A stretch of 64,000 nucleotides of DNA from an uncultured Bacteroidales bacterium (GTDB lineage Bacteria; Bacteroidota; Bacteroidia; Bacteroidales; Muribaculaceae): assembly GCA_900544535.1 (NCBI GenBank), contig UQVH01000017.1, positions 1 to 64,000 of the forward strand, read 5' to 3'. The notes beneath the pieces are model-generated. The model worked only from the letters and a program-made list of their open reading frames with translations, made no database searches and was not told the origin of the DNA. Of the stretch, positions 54,284 through 63,347 are shown one piece after another. The position numbers and the translations under genes are program-made. Within the stretch, counting starts at the first letter, position 1. Every line of letters starts with the position of its first letter.

Positions 54284-56716
54284 GAGCCGATGACTGTTAG
54301 TCATCTCAATCCTGATATTGTTTAGAAGGGCTTTCACCTTTGAAATGGATGCCTGCGTTTCAATTTTAAGCATTATACGTCTGATGTACAACGACTGTAT
54401 TCTTGAAACATACGGCTCGTCCGGACCGCTAACTCGATTGCCAAACAATGAGCGCATACGAGAGGCAAACTCAAAGGCGATCGTCGAGACTGCTGTCGGA
54501 TCTTTGTGCTTTATATAGACATAAATTATTCTTACAAACGGCGGATAATTATACTGCTCCCTCTGCCTGATCTCAGCATTGTAATATCCAAGATAATCAT
54601 GTCTGACAAGATAATCGAAAAGAGGATGTGAGGGATTATAGGTCTGAATCGCCACTACACCGTTGTTGTTTTTCCTCCCGGCCCGGCCTGCTACCTGCTC
54701 TATCATGTTGAACGCGCGTTCCGAGGAGCGGAAATCGGGAAAATTCACAATGCTGTCGGCATTGATGACGCCGACCACGCTTACACGGTCGAAATCCAGC
54801 CCTTTCGTGACCATCTGTGTCCCGACAAGAATCTGAGACTTCCCTTTGGAAAAATTATCGATTATGTTTTCATAACCGTCCTTGCTCCGTGTAGTGTCAA
54901 GATCCATACGGGCGATAGCGGCCGACGGGAACAAGGAGTCAATCTCTTCCTCGACCCGCTCACTACCATAACCGAGCACCTCTATGCCGGGCTCTTTACA
55001 AGCCGGACATACATCCGGAACACTATAAGGAGTACCGCAATAATGACATATCAGCTTATCGGAATGCCTGTGATAGGTGAGCGAAACATCACAATTATCG
55101 CATTTAGGTACATAGCCGCAGAGTTTGCAGCGGGCAATCGGAGCATAACCACGACGGTTGATAAACAGGATCGACTGTTCGCCGCGTTGCAGGGATTCAT
55201 TTACCAGACGACGGGTAAGTAAAGAAAAAGTGCCTTCCACCTCTCCCCTCTTTCTCGCATCAGCCATATCGACGATCCGCACCTCCGGAAGATTCACTCC
55301 TTCATAACGCTCAGTCAGTTCAACAAGTCCGAAACGACCCGTCAATGCCTTATAATAGGTATCGACCGCAGGAGTAGCACTCCCCAACAACGTTTTTGCT
55401 CCGTGCATTGAAGCAAGTACTATCGCCGCATCACGGCCATTGTATCTCGGCGCAGGGTCCTGCTGTTTATAAGCACTCTCATGCTCCTCGTCCACAATAA
55501 CAAGGCCAAGCGAGGCAAACGGAAGAAACACGGCGGAACGGGCGCCGATCACGACACATGGTTCGGATGCGGCAAGCAGTTTCTTCCATATATCGACACG
55601 GTCATTGTCAGAGAATTTCGAATGGTAGATCACCACCTTATCACCAAACACCTTCTGAAGACGTCGTGTCAGCTGAGTAGTCAGCGCTATTTCCGGAACA
55701 AGATACAAGGCTTGCCGTCCCTGCTTGAGCACATAGTCAATCAGGTGCATATATATCTCCGTCTTGCCGCTTGACGTGACTCCGTGAAGAAGAGTGATGT
55801 CTTTTTCAAACCATGATTTATGAATGCTGTCAAGAGCGGTAGCCTGCGCCTCGGACAACTTGGGCAATTCTCCCGTGACAAGACCGGAATAGGCGAAGCG
55901 GCTGATCTCCTTTTTGTATATCTCGACTATGCCTTTCTTGGCCATTGCCGCAACGACAGCGGTTGTGACACCCGATCGCTCCAGCAGCTCTGTGCGAGTC
56001 ACCGGCTGCACTTCCGGAGTATCCTGGCGCATAAAGGCAGAAAGTTCAATCAATGCGAGGAGCGCTTTTTCCTGCAAACTGCCTGAACGAACAGCATCGA
56101 AAGCCTTGTGCAAAGCCTCACTGTCACCTTTGGGAGCTGTCAGTCTGACATATGTCTCTTTTCGCGACCGATAACGCTCAACCAGGTTTTCCGAAATCTG
56201 CACAGCCCCTTTTTCAAGCAACGAGTTTGCAATCGGGCCTATATTCGCAAATCCGGTTTTCTTACCGATCAAATCGAGCGGCTGTTTCTTATCACAACCA
56301 AGGATATAGTTCATGACCGCAAGTTCGCGTGGAGAAAGACGCCGGTCAGGCTGTTCTTCATAATCCGGATCGGGCGAAATGAAAGTCTCGCTCTCGATCT
56401 TAAGACCGGCAGGCATGGCAGCCCGCATCACCTCACCCGGCGTACAGAGATAATAATCGGCCATCCAGCTCCACAATTTCAGTTGCGGATGACGCACAAC
56501 GGCCTCTTCGTCCAGCACAAGCGCGATGTCTTTCACCTCATAGCCCTGAGGCGCGACCGGCGTCAAAGCCGCGACTATACCGGTATAGAATTTCTTCCTC
56601 CCGAAAGGAACGATTACCCGGCAACCGATCTTAATGCTGTCTATCAGTCCCTCAGGGACGCTATAAGTAAATGTTCCCGCTATCGGGACAGGGAGAAGAA
56701 CTTCTGCGAAAGTCAT
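54245..56716 (-). CDS. priA: Primosomal replication protein N' (PriA helicase)
   Basis: 823 residues. The N-terminal DNA-binding domain (FAEVLLPVPIAGTFTYSVPE) is followed by a helicase core: Walker A GVTSSGKTE near residue 312, Walker B VDEEH with the HESAYKQQ loop, and helicase C-terminal motifs (NMIEQVAGRAGRK). The inserted zinc-binding segment has eight Cys at about 527-570 (CKLCGYVPKCDNC, CHYCGTPY, CPACKEP). PriA restarts collapsed replication forks. The 3' end overlaps the VanZ gene convergently. Confidence 0.97.
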   Translation of the reverse strand: MTFAEVLLPVPIAGTFTYSVPEGLIDSIKIGCRVIVPFGRKKFYTGIVAALTPVAPQGYEVKDIALVLDEEAVVRHPQLKLWSWMADYYLCTPGEVMRAAMPAGLKIESETFISPDPDYEEQPDRRLSPRELAVMNYILGCDKKQPLDLIGKKTGFANIGPIANSLLEKGAVQISENLVERYRSRKETYVRLTAPKGDSEALHKAFDAVRSGSLQEKALLALIELSAFMRQDTPEVQPVTRTELLERSGVTTAVVAAMAKKGIVEIYKKEISRFAYSGLVTGELPKLSEAQATALDSIHKSWFEKDITLLHGVTSSGKTEIYMHLIDYVLKQGRQALYLVPEIALTTQLTRRLQKVFGDKVVIYHSKFSDNDRVDIWKKLLAASEPCVVIGARSAVFLPFASLGLVIVDEEHESAYKQQDPAPRYNGRDAAIVLASMHGAKTLLGSATPAVDTYYKALTGRFGLVELTERYEGVNLPEVRIVDMADARKRGEVEGTFSLLTRRLVNESLQRGEQSILFINRRGYAPIARCKLCGYVPKCDNCDVSLTYHRHSDKLICHYCGTPYSVPDVCPACKEPGIEVLGYGSERVEEEIDSLFPSAAIARMDLDTTRSKDGYENIIDNFSKGKSQILVGTQMVTKGLDFDRVSVVGVINADSIVNFPDFRSSERAFNMIEQVAGRAGRKNNNGVVAIQTYNPSHPLFDYLVRHDYLGYYNAEIRQREQYNYPPFVRIIYVYIKHKDPTAVSTIAFEFASRMRSLFGNRVSGPDEPYVSRIQSLYIRRIMLKIETQASISKVKALLNNIRIEMTNSHRLSGAVLYYDVDPM

Positions 56717-56789
56717 GGTGAAAATTGGTTTTATCTGTAAAAATACTATAAATTACCCGTCCGGACAAAGAATTCATGAAATTTATTCG

Positions 56790-56797
56790 TAACTTTG
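56790..56797 (+). promoter_or_regulatory. rnpB -7 element
   Basis: TAACTTTG (TAnnTTTG) ends four bases before the predicted 5' end of RNase P RNA, exactly where a -7 box should be. No clear -33 box. Confidence 0.6.
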
Positions 56798-56800
56798 CTG

Positions 56801-57271
56801 CGGTAGCAGGACGCTTGTGTCGCTTGCCGATGGAGTCGATCTCCGGAGCGGCAAGAGGAAAGTCCGGGCAACATAGAGCACCATACTCTCTAACAGTGAG
56901 CTGTCGGTGACGGCAGAGTAACGTGACAGAAAACAACAGCCGCAGGCTATTAGTCTCTTTCTGAGACTGAATTGCAGCGGCAATGGTGAAAAGGTGGAGT
57001 AAGAGCCCACCGGGTGCCATGGCGACATGGCATGCCGCACGTCTTATGGGTTGCAAGGCCATGTATACCGGCGTGTGACTTTAAAATGCTCCTTAGGGAG
57101 CTGTCACAATGGGCTGCTCGTCCATATGCCGGGGGGTAGGCTGCTGGAGTGCCGAAGCAATGCGAGGCACCGATTAGATAAATGACACGGGCTCCGCGGC
57201 AACCTTCCGGGTTCTCGGACCCAGGTTTAGAAGTCCCGCGGTGACATAACCCGGCTTATAGTCCTGCTACC
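56801..57271 (+). ncRNA. rnpB: RNase P RNA (bacterial type A), enlarged
   Basis: About 471 bases. The ends pair in helix P1 (GGTAGCAGGA near 56802 with TCCTGCTACC near 57262-57271). The universally conserved core is present: GAGGAAAGTCCGGGCA at about 56859, the ACAGAAAACA-type stretch (ACAGTGAGCTG... GACAGAAAACAACAGCC), and AGATAAATGAC followed by AACCCGGCTTATAG. It processes the 5' ends of tRNA precursors. It is about 95 bases longer than the E. coli RNA (377); one visible cause is a long two-helix arm at 57194-57241 in place of the short P18 hairpin. Confidence 0.95.
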
Positions 57272-57307
57272 TTTTTTATTTAGACCTATCGCATAAAGCA
57301 ATATCAA

Positions 57308-57358
57308 AACGCCGGTCCGGCCGGAATTTTCAGGATTCCGACCGGACCGGCGTTTTTT
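57308..57358 (+). terminator. Terminator after rnpB
   Basis: A 20-bp stem with one mismatch (57308-57327 with 57335-57354) and a 7-base loop, followed by T6. GC-rich, very strong. It also lies downstream of the convergent minus-strand esterase gene, where an A-rich stretch upstream could provide some T run on that strand. Confidence 0.85.
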
Positions 57359-57381
57359 GCGTCGACAGATTGCGGATAATA

Positions 57382-59037
57382 TCACTTCTCAATTTCTGCA
57401 TCGAGAAGTTCCGTCACGACGCGGCCGACTTCCGTGGCATTCAGGCGGGCGCCGGAGAGTGAAAAATGTGAATGGTCGTTCTTATAATATGCGTTTACAG
57501 CTTTCAGACCATCGTTGTCAGCAATATGCTGCAACTTTGCACCGATAACACGGTTGAGATCAATCATCGGGACTCCGGTCTGTTCAGCAACCTGCGCGGT
57601 CCACAACCCGAATGATGCAGCATTGTTCTCGATAAGACCGTTGTCAAACTTATTGCGCGGAGTATGGCTTATGACAACAGGGATCGCTCCTTTCTCCTTG
57701 CAATCCATTATGAATTTGCGGAGATACCATCCATAAGTATAGACCACTTTATATTCTCCTGTGCTTTTCATTTTGAAAACCTTGCTCTCATCACCGGCCC
57801 CCGGCAACTCGGCTCTTTCCTTCCCGGTATTGACCGGGCCGGCATCGTTATGACCAAACTGCATAAGCACTATATCTCCGGGATGGAGAGCATTATAGAT
57901 CCGATCCCAGTGACCTTCATCCCAAAAAAGACGGGCGCTTCGCCCCGGAACAGCATAGTTCTCGACGGAGGCAGCGGACGGATCAATGTAGTCCTGAAGC
58001 ACACTGCCCCAACCCCACATGGAATCCTCGTCGCTGTCCTCATTTTTGACGGTGCTGTCACCTATTGTAAACACAACCGGGCGCCCCGGTTTGCGGGAAT
58101 GGCCTGTCAGAGTATCATCAGAAACCGGTTTCAGATATGAAGACAGATGACATTTTTTTAGAGCTCTGAGACCTTGCGCCGCCGAAGCAGCGTTAATTTT
58201 GGCTCCAAATTCGCTTGAATGTATCCGGTCGAGATAAAACAGCGTCTTCACTTTCTCCTTGCCGAACTTTTCGAACTTTGCAGCCGAAATCTCATTGAGA
58301 TCTATAAACGGGACTTTCATCTCTTTGGCAATCTGTCTCGCCCAAAGACCGAAAGTCTCATTGACTCTTTCGATAACGGTACTGTCGGCGTCTACCCACG
58401 CATTACGCGGGGTCAGGGACAAAAGGACCGGATTGGCGCCTTTGGCTCTGACATCGCGAATGAATTTGCGCATATATTCGCCGTAGGTATAAACAATCCG
58501 TGGCTCTCCTGTCTCCTTGATTATGACATGAAGCGTATCCTTTCCGATTCCGGGAATAGAAGCTCTGGCACGGCCACTGTCATATGGTCCGTTGTCGTTA
58601 TGACCGAGTTCGATCATAACCCAGTCGCCTTTACAGATTCCGGCAAGCACATCGGGCCAAAGCCGTTCGTAGAAAGTACGGCTGCTCGTGCCTCCGAGAG
58701 CATGATTTTCAACCGTGATCTTATCCTCATCAAAATAATTGGGGAAGAAACGGCCCCAGCCCCACTGTCCATTATTACCGTTGCCGAGAGTGCCGGTTCG
58801 CATAGTAGAGTTCCCGACAAGAAAAAGTACCGGATTGTTCCCCTTGCGTGAAGATCCGGCAGCCGGACGGGCAAAACGGACCTTGTTAAGACTGTCAAGA
58901 GTATTGTCGATGACCCGATTGCGGTCCTCCATCGGAGAGGACACTTTTTTATCTTTTGCAGACGCCAAGCAAGGCGACAGCGCAAACAGCGAGAGTAAGA
59001 GTACTCCGGCTGCCTGACGGCCAACTGAATTTTTCAT
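57382..59037 (-). CDS. Tandem SGNH/GDSL esterase (rhamnogalacturonan acetylesterase-like, two domains)
   Basis: About 551 residues from the ATG at 59037, with a signal peptide (GRQAAGVLLLSLFALSPCLA). Two complete SGNH domains follow one another. The first has GNSTMRTG, GGTSSRTF, GHNDNGP and DRIHSSEFG; the second has GDSTVKNED, PGRSARLF, GHNDAGP and DHSHFSLSG. So the Ser, Gly, Asn and Asp-x-x-His blocks are kept in both; only the first has Asn for Asp in block I. They resemble CE12 acetylesterases that deacetylate pectin. The gene begins 20 bases after the stop of a metal-efflux channel gene, an unexpected neighbour. Confidence 0.88.
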   Translation of the reverse strand: MKNSVGRQAAGVLLLSLFALSPCLASAKDKKVSSPMEDRNRVIDNTLDSLNKVRFARPAAGSSRKGNNPVLFLVGNSTMRTGTLGNGNNGQWGWGRFFPNYFDEDKITVENHALGGTSSRTFYERLWPDVLAGICKGDWVMIELGHNDNGPYDSGRARASIPGIGKDTLHVIIKETGEPRIVYTYGEYMRKFIRDVRAKGANPVLLSLTPRNAWVDADSTVIERVNETFGLWARQIAKEMKVPFIDLNEISAAKFEKFGKEKVKTLFYLDRIHSSEFGAKINAASAAQGLRALKKCHLSSYLKPVSDDTLTGHSRKPGRPVVFTIGDSTVKNEDSDEDSMWGWGSVLQDYIDPSAASVENYAVPGRSARLFWDEGHWDRIYNALHPGDIVLMQFGHNDAGPVNTGKERAELPGAGDESKVFKMKSTGEYKVVYTYGWYLRKFIMDCKEKGAIPVVISHTPRNKFDNGLIENNAASFGLWTAQVAEQTGVPMIDLNRVIGAKLQHIADNDGLKAVNAYYKNDHSHFSLSGARLNATEVGRVVTELLDAEIEK

Positions 59038-59057
59038 GTCAATAAAAAACTTTACTG

Positions 59058-60236
59058 TCAATTATAGCGCTGAAGCCGCGCCACGGTCTGATAATAATTA
59101 TATTGAGTCTCCAGGAAATCGCGACGGGCACCCAGGAAGAAGTTCAATTCCTGCATATAGGTCAGAAAGTTTATCTGACCGCCGTCAAAAGCCTTTCGCA
59201 GAAGTTCAAAATTAGAATCGTCGTTCATCACTCCTTCATACTGATCCAGGAGCTCACGGTAACGGAGCGCTTTTTCATAATCGCCGCTCATATTTGCCGA
59301 AAGCTTTATCAGTTCCAGTTCCTGTTGCATTTCAACAGCCTGATACTGCAATTCCGCAGCTTTCACCTTTTTTCTGCCGGTGAGAAACGGGAGGCTTACC
59401 GAAACTGAAAAACCGTTGAATCTATCGCCCATCTCCCATTCATGATTGTAGCTTAGGGCAAACCCCGGCAAAAGAGCGCGCTTTTCGACTTTCACCAATG
59501 ATTTCTGTGCATCGGCCTGAGCTTTCATAGCCGCGATTGCCGGATCTTTGGAGCGGAGATTGCCAACATCAGGCCGCAAAGCGGGCAAATCGACATCAGG
59601 ATATGTGTCGCCGAGAGTTTCAGCCAAAGCACTCACGTCCTTACCGCCATTCAGAATCTGCAAGGAAGCCAGCAATGAGGCATATTCTCCACGCAAGGAT
59701 TTCAACTCCCTTTCAGCAGCGATCTTCTCTATGACAGCCTTATTATAGTCAAGCCGAGTCTCGTTGCCTTCCTCGACAGCCTTTTTAAAAATCGACATCA
59801 TGGATTCCAGACCATCACAGATCTTTTCCGTGGCCGAAATACGCTGGCGGGTATATATGATGTCGATAAGCATACTTCTGACTTCCTGCCGTGTCTCGAT
59901 AGCGGCAGACTCACTCAGAAACTGCATGGCAGTCCGTGACTTTCGTATGGCGGCACGTCTTGCAGCATAGACACCGGGCCAGTCAAAACCTTGAGAAACA
60001 GAAAAATTCCGTTTGTCGCCTATACCTTTGGCCCCCCACAGGCTCTCAAATCCGATTTCCGGAGCATCCAAAGTGTTTTCAGCCTTCATGGATGCTATCG
60101 CAGCCTCATTTTCCGAGTCGGTGTACTTAAGGGCCAGATTGTTTGAAACGACCGTATCAAGTACTTTGTCAAAATCAGATGCACAGACAGATAAACCTGA
60201 CAACGAGAGCAATAGTGATATTATTGGAAATTTCAT
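59058..60236 (-). CDS. Heavy-metal RND efflux outer membrane channel (CzcC/CusC-like)
   Basis: 392 residues with a signal peptide (FPIISLLLSLSGLSVCAS). Two outer membrane efflux (TolC-type) repeats with long helices (EAAIASMKAENTLDAPEIGF, KSLVKVEKRALLPGFALSY). It lies 3 bases after the CusA/CzcA pump gene and completes the tripartite system. Shorter than drug-type channels, as usual for the CzcC group. Confidence 0.9.
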   Translation of the reverse strand: MKFPIISLLLSLSGLSVCASDFDKVLDTVVSNNLALKYTDSENEAAIASMKAENTLDAPEIGFESLWGAKGIGDKRNFSVSQGFDWPGVYAARRAAIRKSRTAMQFLSESAAIETRQEVRSMLIDIIYTRQRISATEKICDGLESMMSIFKKAVEEGNETRLDYNKAVIEKIAAERELKSLRGEYASLLASLQILNGGKDVSALAETLGDTYPDVDLPALRPDVGNLRSKDPAIAAMKAQADAQKSLVKVEKRALLPGFALSYNHEWEMGDRFNGFSVSVSLPFLTGRKKVKAAELQYQAVEMQQELELIKLSANMSGDYEKALRYRELLDQYEGVMNDDSNFELLRKAFDGGQINFLTYMQELNFFLGARRDFLETQYNYYQTVARLQRYN

Positions 60237-60239
60237 CGT

Positions 60240-63200
60240 TTACTTGATCGCTTTTTCTTTCTTGCGGAGTGAATAATAATAAACCAGCGGGACTACAAAG
60301 ATATTAAGTATTGTCGAAGTTAGCAAACCGCCGAGAATAACGATGGCTAACGGAGACTGGATCTCGTTGCCGGGTTTATCGCCGTTAACAGCCAACGGAA
60401 TCAGCGCGAGAGCCGAACTCAAAGCCGTCATCAGAATAGGATTGAGACGATCGGACGAACCTCGGCGGATACGTTCCATAAGCCCCATGCCCTCGCTTTG
60501 CAACTGGTCATAGCGCGACATCAGCAGCATACCGTTGCGGGTAGTGATGCCAAGAAGCGAGATGAAACCAATAATTGCCGGAATATTCAGTTCGCCGGTT
60601 GTGAACCGCAACAGAAAGACACCTCCTATTATGGCAAGCGGCATGTTCAGAAGTATGATGCACGAGCGCGATACGCTGTGGAACTGGCTATACAATAATA
60701 GAAATATTATAACCAGAGCTATGGCCGAAACCAGGCCTAATGTGGCGGCAGCCTTAGCCTCGTTTTCAAACTGACCTCCATAAGTGATGAAATAACCTTC
60801 CGGCAGTTGGATCTCGTCGTCGATTTCCGCTCGTATGTCATCGACCACACCTTTAAGATCGCGGTCAGAAACATTGGCGGAAACGACGATGCGGCGGCTG
60901 ACATTCTCGCGGTTGATGGTGTTGGGACCTGTCGCCGAGACAATATCGGCGACTTCGCTAAGCGGTACTTTCCCTTTTGACGTGTCAATGGCCAGATTGG
61001 AAATATCTTCAATCGAGGAACGGCCGGAAGGTGCCATGCGCAAGGTGAGATCGTAAGGGAATCCGTTTTCATAGACTTGCGACACCTTTTCACCGGCAAG
61101 GGCCACATTTATGAAATCGGCAAATTCGGGCATACTCACACCGTAATATGCAAGCATTTCGCGTCTTGGTTTTATATCAAGCTGCGGACGCTCAACCTGC
61201 TGCTCGATATTGACATCGACAACTCCTGGAATTGATGCGATGTGACCCTTGATTCTGTTACCTATATTAAAGAGCCGATGGAGGTCGTCGCCGAATATCT
61301 TGATGGCGATCTGCGATTCGGTTCCGGAAAGCATCGCGTCTATTCTATGAGAAATCGGCTGTCCGATTTCGACATTGACGCCGGGCAGATGCGACAACTC
61401 ATGGCGCAGGTCAGCAAGGAGTTCGGAACGGCTGCGTCCTTGGTCGAGTTTGTAAGGCGCCTCGATTTCTGAAACATTCACACCCAGCGAGTGCTCGTCC
61501 AGCTCCGCACGTCCTGTCTTACGGGCCGTAAGTGAAATTTCAGGCATCGAAAGGATTATCTTTTCAGCCTCACGCCCCAGCCGGTCACTTTCCTCAAGAG
61601 AAATGCCCGGCAAGGTGCTTACATTGATTGTCAGAGATCCCTCGTTGAACGGCGGGAGGAAACTCCGGCCAAGAGTGAAGAATGTGCCGAGGGCAAGAAG
61701 CAGCAGAAGGCCGGTGGTCACAAAAATAGATTTGGCATGTCCGAAAGACCATCCGAGAGCTTTTTCATATGCCTGACGGAGCCAGCGGGAGAATTTCGGT
61801 TCTCTGTCGAGAGTCTGCATGGCTTTCTTGCTTCCGAGCAGGAACGAACATAACACCGGAGTGACGGTCAGGGCTACGACGGTCGATGCTATGAGGGACA
61901 CTATAAAAGAAATGCCAAGCGGTTTAAGCATGCGTCCTTCCATTCCGTCAAGGAAAAACAGCGGTAGGAAGCTGGCCATAATGATGAGCGATGAATTGAA
62001 AATCGGCAGACGCACTTCTTTCGAGGCATCATAGATCACCGAAATGACCGGTCGTCCGTTACGCAGATTTTCCCGGAGGCGCTTATAAACATTCTCCACA
62101 TCGACGATCGCGTCATCGACAAGCGAGCCAATCGCGATCGCGATACCCCCAAGGCTCATTGTATTGATTGTCATGCCAAGCCAGTGCAACACAAGGACAG
62201 TGACAATTATCGACAACGGCAGCGCGACAAGCGATATGAGAGTGGTCCGCAAATTCATCAGGAAGAAAAAGAGAACTACTATCACAAAAATCGCACCGAT
62301 AAAAAGTGCTTCCTGAAGATTACTGATCGACGTGGAGATGAATTCCGACTGACGGAATATGTCGGTATTCACAACTACATCCGCAGGCATGGTCTTTTTC
62401 AATTGGGTAAGGCAGTCCTCAATCTCCTCAGTAAGATTGATGGTGCCGACGGCAGGCTGTTTGGTGACTGTCAGCAACACAGCCGGGACGGCATTGACCG
62501 AGGCCGTGCCGAGACGTGGCTCTGCCGCTCCGACTTTAAGTTCAGCGACATCGCGAAGCCTTACCGGCAGCCCCGCATCGTTGGTCAAAATGACACTGTT
62601 AGAAAGTTTTTCAAGATCCGAGGTTGCAATGTCACCTTTTATTATATACTCATTGCCGTGCTGATAGATGACACCTCCGGAGGCGTTGCTATTCATCTGC
62701 GAGACTGCATCGCGCACTGCCGTCAGTGTCACGCCATACTGTTGCATGGATGCCGGATCAAGCAATATCTGATATTCACGTGCATCTCCACCGATGACAG
62801 AAACCGATGAGACACCCGACAGAGACAACAGCCTCGGACGGATACGGCTGTCGGCAATGGTGCGCAACTCTTCAGCTGATGTGATCGAATCGGCTGTCAG
62901 ACCGATGATCATGATCTCACCCAATATGGAGGACTGCGGACCAAGGGTCGGTTTTCCGACACCCGGAGGAAGTGCACCTTCAATTTCCGACAGTTTTTCG
63001 GCCACTATCTGACGGGCTCGATACACATCTGTACCCCAGTCAAATTCCACCCATACGGACGAAAGGCCGGTTGCTGAAGCCGAACGGACACGACGCACTC
63101 CTGTGGCTCCATTGACAGAAGTTTCCACCGGATAGGTCACCACCCTCTCTATTTCTTCCGGCGCCATTCCCGGAGCTTCGGTCATCACGACAACCGTCGG

Positions 63201-63332
63201 TGCATTCAGATCAGGGAAAATATCGACCTCCGTACGAAGCAGGACAATCGCTCCATATATAAGGAGCAATGCCGAGATGATAATCACCGCCAGGCGGTTG
63301 TCAAGAGAAAATTTTATTATTCTGTTTAGCAT
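60240..63332 (-). CDS. Heavy-metal RND efflux pump (CusA/CzcA family)
   Basis: 1030 residues, twelve membrane helices and two large periplasmic loops. The HME subfamily is recognised by the opening LNRIIKFSLDNRLAVIIIS, the fourth-helix motif DDAIVDVEN (about 402-412), and the TRNGMLLMSRYD segment. It exports metal cations such as Cu(I)/Ag(I) or Zn/Co/Cd; which one cannot be told from sequence alone. The adaptor gene lies 15 bases upstream and the channel gene 3 bases downstream. Confidence 0.95.
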   Translation of the reverse strand: MLNRIIKFSLDNRLAVIIISALLLIYGAIVLLRTEVDIFPDLNAPTVVVMTEAPGMAPEEIERVVTYPVETSVNGATGVRRVRSASATGLSSVWVEFDWGTDVYRARQIVAEKLSEIEGALPPGVGKPTLGPQSSILGEIMIIGLTADSITSAEELRTIADSRIRPRLLSLSGVSSVSVIGGDAREYQILLDPASMQQYGVTLTAVRDAVSQMNSNASGGVIYQHGNEYIIKGDIATSDLEKLSNSVILTNDAGLPVRLRDVAELKVGAAEPRLGTASVNAVPAVLLTVTKQPAVGTINLTEEIEDCLTQLKKTMPADVVVNTDIFRQSEFISTSISNLQEALFIGAIFVIVVLFFFLMNLRTTLISLVALPLSIIVTVLVLHWLGMTINTMSLGGIAIAIGSLVDDAIVDVENVYKRLRENLRNGRPVISVIYDASKEVRLPIFNSSLIIMASFLPLFFLDGMEGRMLKPLGISFIVSLIASTVVALTVTPVLCSFLLGSKKAMQTLDREPKFSRWLRQAYEKALGWSFGHAKSIFVTTGLLLLLALGTFFTLGRSFLPPFNEGSLTINVSTLPGISLEESDRLGREAEKIILSMPEISLTARKTGRAELDEHSLGVNVSEIEAPYKLDQGRSRSELLADLRHELSHLPGVNVEIGQPISHRIDAMLSGTESQIAIKIFGDDLHRLFNIGNRIKGHIASIPGVVDVNIEQQVERPQLDIKPRREMLAYYGVSMPEFADFINVALAGEKVSQVYENGFPYDLTLRMAPSGRSSIEDISNLAIDTSKGKVPLSEVADIVSATGPNTINRENVSRRIVVSANVSDRDLKGVVDDIRAEIDDEIQLPEGYFITYGGQFENEAKAAATLGLVSAIALVIIFLLLYSQFHSVSRSCIILLNMPLAIIGGVFLLRFTTGELNIPAIIGFISLLGITTRNGMLLMSRYDQLQSEGMGLMERIRRGSSDRLNPILMTALSSALALIPLAVNGDKPGNEIQSPLAIVILGGLLTSTILNIFVVPLVYYYSLRKKEKAIK

Positions 63333-63347
63333 AGCTTAAGAGGTCGG

